From assembly GCA_944382805.1 (NCBI GenBank), contig CALWNS010000186.1, forward strand, positions 1 to 7,830: a DNA stretch of 7,830 nucleotides, in the 5' to 3' direction. A program made the translations under genes and the position numbers. How positions within the stretch are numbered: position 1 is the stretch's first letter; every line of letters starts with the position of its first letter. Under the pieces are notes generated by a model. It did not search any database. It saw only the letters and a program-made list of their open reading frames with translations, and was not told the origin of the DNA. Of the stretch, positions 7,276 to 7,830 are shown piece after piece. Source of the DNA: an uncultured Gemmiger sp. Its GTDB lineage: Bacteria; Bacillota; Clostridia; Oscillospirales; Ruminococcaceae.

Positions 7276-7281
7276 CCTCCT
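7276..7281 (-). promoter_or_regulatory. Ribosome binding site of the first permease gene
   Basis: AGGAGG on the minus strand, 7 bases before the ATG at 7268. It decides the start against the much longer in-frame extension that begins at 7601. Confidence 0.88.
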
Positions 7282-7434
7282 AACATCAAAAGATTTGCCC
7301 CGTGCGGGCAGTCGTTCGGCGCTGCCGCGCCCCGCCTGCTTTCGCTTGCCGCAAAGCGGAATGCAGGGTGCTTTCCGGCCCGCGCCCTGTGCCGGCGCGC
7401 AAAAACGCCGGCCGGGGCAGGAAAGCCCCCTGCC

Positions 7435-7459
7435 AAAAAAGCGCACGGGGGCCTTGCGC
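7435..7459 (-). terminator. Possible leader terminator (attenuator)
   Basis: In the minus-strand transcript, GCGCA (7459-7455) and TGCGC (7445-7441) can pair around a 9-base loop and are followed directly by six Us (7440-7435). The stem is only 5 bp. If transcription starts at the extended -10 site at 7471-7479, the hairpin would be nearly at the 5' end, which is unusual for an attenuator. A start further upstream would make it more plausible. Confidence 0.25.
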
Positions 7460-7470
7460 CGTATATGTGT

Positions 7471-7479
7471 ATTGTAGCA
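7471..7479 (-). promoter_or_regulatory. Candidate extended -10 promoter for the importer operon
   Basis: The minus strand reads TGCTACAAT, a close match to the extended -10 form TG-N-TATAAT. No good -35 box lies 16-18 bases upstream, which fits an extended -10 promoter or one that needs an activator. Transcription would start near 7464 and give a leader of about 195 bases. This is the best single minus-strand promoter I can see, but it is not proven. Confidence 0.4.
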
Positions 7480-7590
7480 CCCGCTCCTTTGCCCCATCTA
7501 CGCAAAAAGAGTTCCGGGCTGTGCATTTTCAGCTTTTTTGAAAGGGGTGCTTTTTGCTTTTTGGCGGCAAAATCCAAGGGAATATGATAA

Positions 7591-7634
7591 AATATAGACA
7601 ATCTGTTTGGTTAATATGGACAATTTTGCTTGTC
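7591..7634. repeat. GACAA repeat cluster, likely operator region
   Basis: AATATAGACAA (7591-7601) recurs as AATATGGACAA (7613-7623), a direct repeat of 11 bases with one mismatch and exactly 22 bases between copies. The second copy also forms an inverted repeat with TTGTC at 7630-7634 (GACAA, 6 bases, TTGTC). The three GACAA cores are therefore 22 and 11 bases apart, about two turns and one turn of the helix. AraC-family activators, which often control LplABC-type sugar loci, bind direct repeats at about this distance. The cluster lies in an AT-rich island between the divergent genes. Operator function is inferred. Confidence 0.5.
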
Positions 7635-7694
7635 AGCCTTGTGCAAACCGCCCAAAAAGTAGCGTTTTTGTGTAGGGCGCCAGGCCCCGCTTTT

Positions 7695-7723
7695 TTGCAA
7701 CGGCCAAAACGCCATGGTATAAT
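7695..7723 (+). promoter_or_regulatory. Near-consensus sigma-A promoter for the divergent gene
   Basis: TTGCAA (7695-7700) and a perfect TATAAT (7718-7723) are separated by 17 bases, the optimal spacing. Transcription should begin near 7730, leaving a 5' untranslated region of about 24 bases with AGGAG at 7741-7745. It is clearly stronger than any minus-strand promoter in this region, so the divergent gene probably has steady expression. Confidence 0.85.
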
Positions 7724-7753
7724 CAAATAAAAGCCAAGACAGGAGAATGCCAT

Positions 7754-7830
7754 ATGCCCTGGGTGACCAAAGACAGCAAGGAGACCTACCAGCCGCAGGC
7801 GCGGCAGAGCTACACGCGGCAGCAGCGGCT
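7754..7830 (+). CDS. Divergent gene of unknown function, first 25 codons (cut by window edge)
   Basis: An open frame starts at the ATG at 7754 and runs to the window end. AGGAG at 7741-7745 lies 8 bases before it, and a near-consensus promoter lies just upstream. A nearer ATG at 7747, in another frame, is only one base after that site and is rejected. The visible N-terminus begins M-P-W-V-T-K-D-S-K and is polar and rich in Gln and Arg, with no signal peptide or membrane segment in the part seen. I do not recognise the family. Its position, divergent from the importer operon with repeats between, suits a transcriptional regulator, but an unrelated neighbour is equally possible. Confidence 0.7.
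   Translation, partial: MPWVTKDSKETYQPQARQSYTRQQR

Larger units (their letters stand above)
7269..7464 (-). promoter_or_regulatory. GC-rich structured leader of the importer operon
   Basis: This stretch before the first permease gene has no believable gene but many short perfect inverted repeats: 7441-7445/7455-7459, 7416-7421/7429-7434, 7391-7397/7406-7412 (GCCGGCG with CGCCGGC), 7349-7352/7356-7359, 7318-7322/7327-7331 and 7296-7300/7306-7310. The last ends about 15 bases before the ribosome binding site AGGAGG (7276-7281) and is followed by AATCTTTT in the transcript. I do not recognise a known riboswitch. Some of the pairing is expected by chance in such GC-rich DNA, so a regulatory role is inferred. 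Confidence 0.35.

Noticed and set aside
7269..7601. Extension of the first permease by 111 residues to a start at 7601
   Set aside because: The extension includes the ribosome binding site and the likely promoter of the operon, is basic and unlike permease N-termini, and has no ribosome binding site of its own.
7649..7679. Imperfect inverted repeat (CGCCCAAAAA with TTTTT and GGGCG) upstream of the divergent promoter
   Set aside because: The right arm is interrupted by five unpaired bases and there is no gene end nearby, so it is neither a convincing terminator nor a convincing operator.
7529..7753. A 74-codon minus-strand open frame in the intergenic region
   Set aside because: It overlaps the strong plus-strand promoter and the repeat cluster, lacks a ribosome binding site, and shows no recognisable motif.
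1..7830. CRISPR array, tRNA/rRNA genes, insertion sequence or prophage
   Set aside because: No regularly spaced repeats of suitable length, no RNA gene signatures, and no transposase or integrase motifs were seen on either strand.

Overview
The window is GC-rich bacterial DNA with compact gene spacing, AGGAGG ribosome binding sites, a diderm-independent lipoprotein signal and CUT1 sugar transport genes of the LplABC/YteP-YtcP-YtcQ type. This fits a GC-rich gut Firmicute, for example the Faecalibacterium/Gemmiger/Subdoligranulum part of Oscillospiraceae. The genus is a guess from style and composition, not from a match.

Almost the whole window is one minus-strand gene cluster, read from right to left. 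First come two permease genes (7268-6276 and 6262-5330), then a substrate-binding lipoprotein (5259-3637). A strong hairpin terminator (3601-3551) follows. Next is a 1064-residue fusion of a family 11 rhamnogalacturonan lyase with a C-terminal SGNH esterase (3541-347), and then the first 101 codons of a NodB-type polysaccharide deacetylase that runs off the left edge (304-1). No ATPase gene is present; importers of this family normally share one housekeeping MsmX-type ATPase encoded elsewhere.

The right end is a gene-free regulatory region of about 485 bases (7269-7753). It holds a near-consensus plus-strand promoter for a divergent gene that starts at 7754 and is cut by the window edge after 25 codons. 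It also holds a cluster of GACAA repeats at 22- and 11-base spacing, a candidate extended -10 promoter for the minus-strand operon, and a GC-rich, hairpin-dense leader of about 195 bases with a possible attenuator.

Taken together, this is a locus for using pectin rhamnogalacturonan-I. The lipoprotein and permeases import oligosaccharides. The lyase-esterase has no signal peptide, so it probably cleaves the backbone and removes acetyl groups inside the cell. The NodB-type enzyme may remove further acyl groups. The individual families are known. The less ordinary points are the cytoplasmic lyase-esterase fusion with an extra N-terminal fibronectin-like domain, the terminator placed directly before it combined with a weak translation start, and the architecture of the divergent control region. 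I do not see a clearly new biological system.
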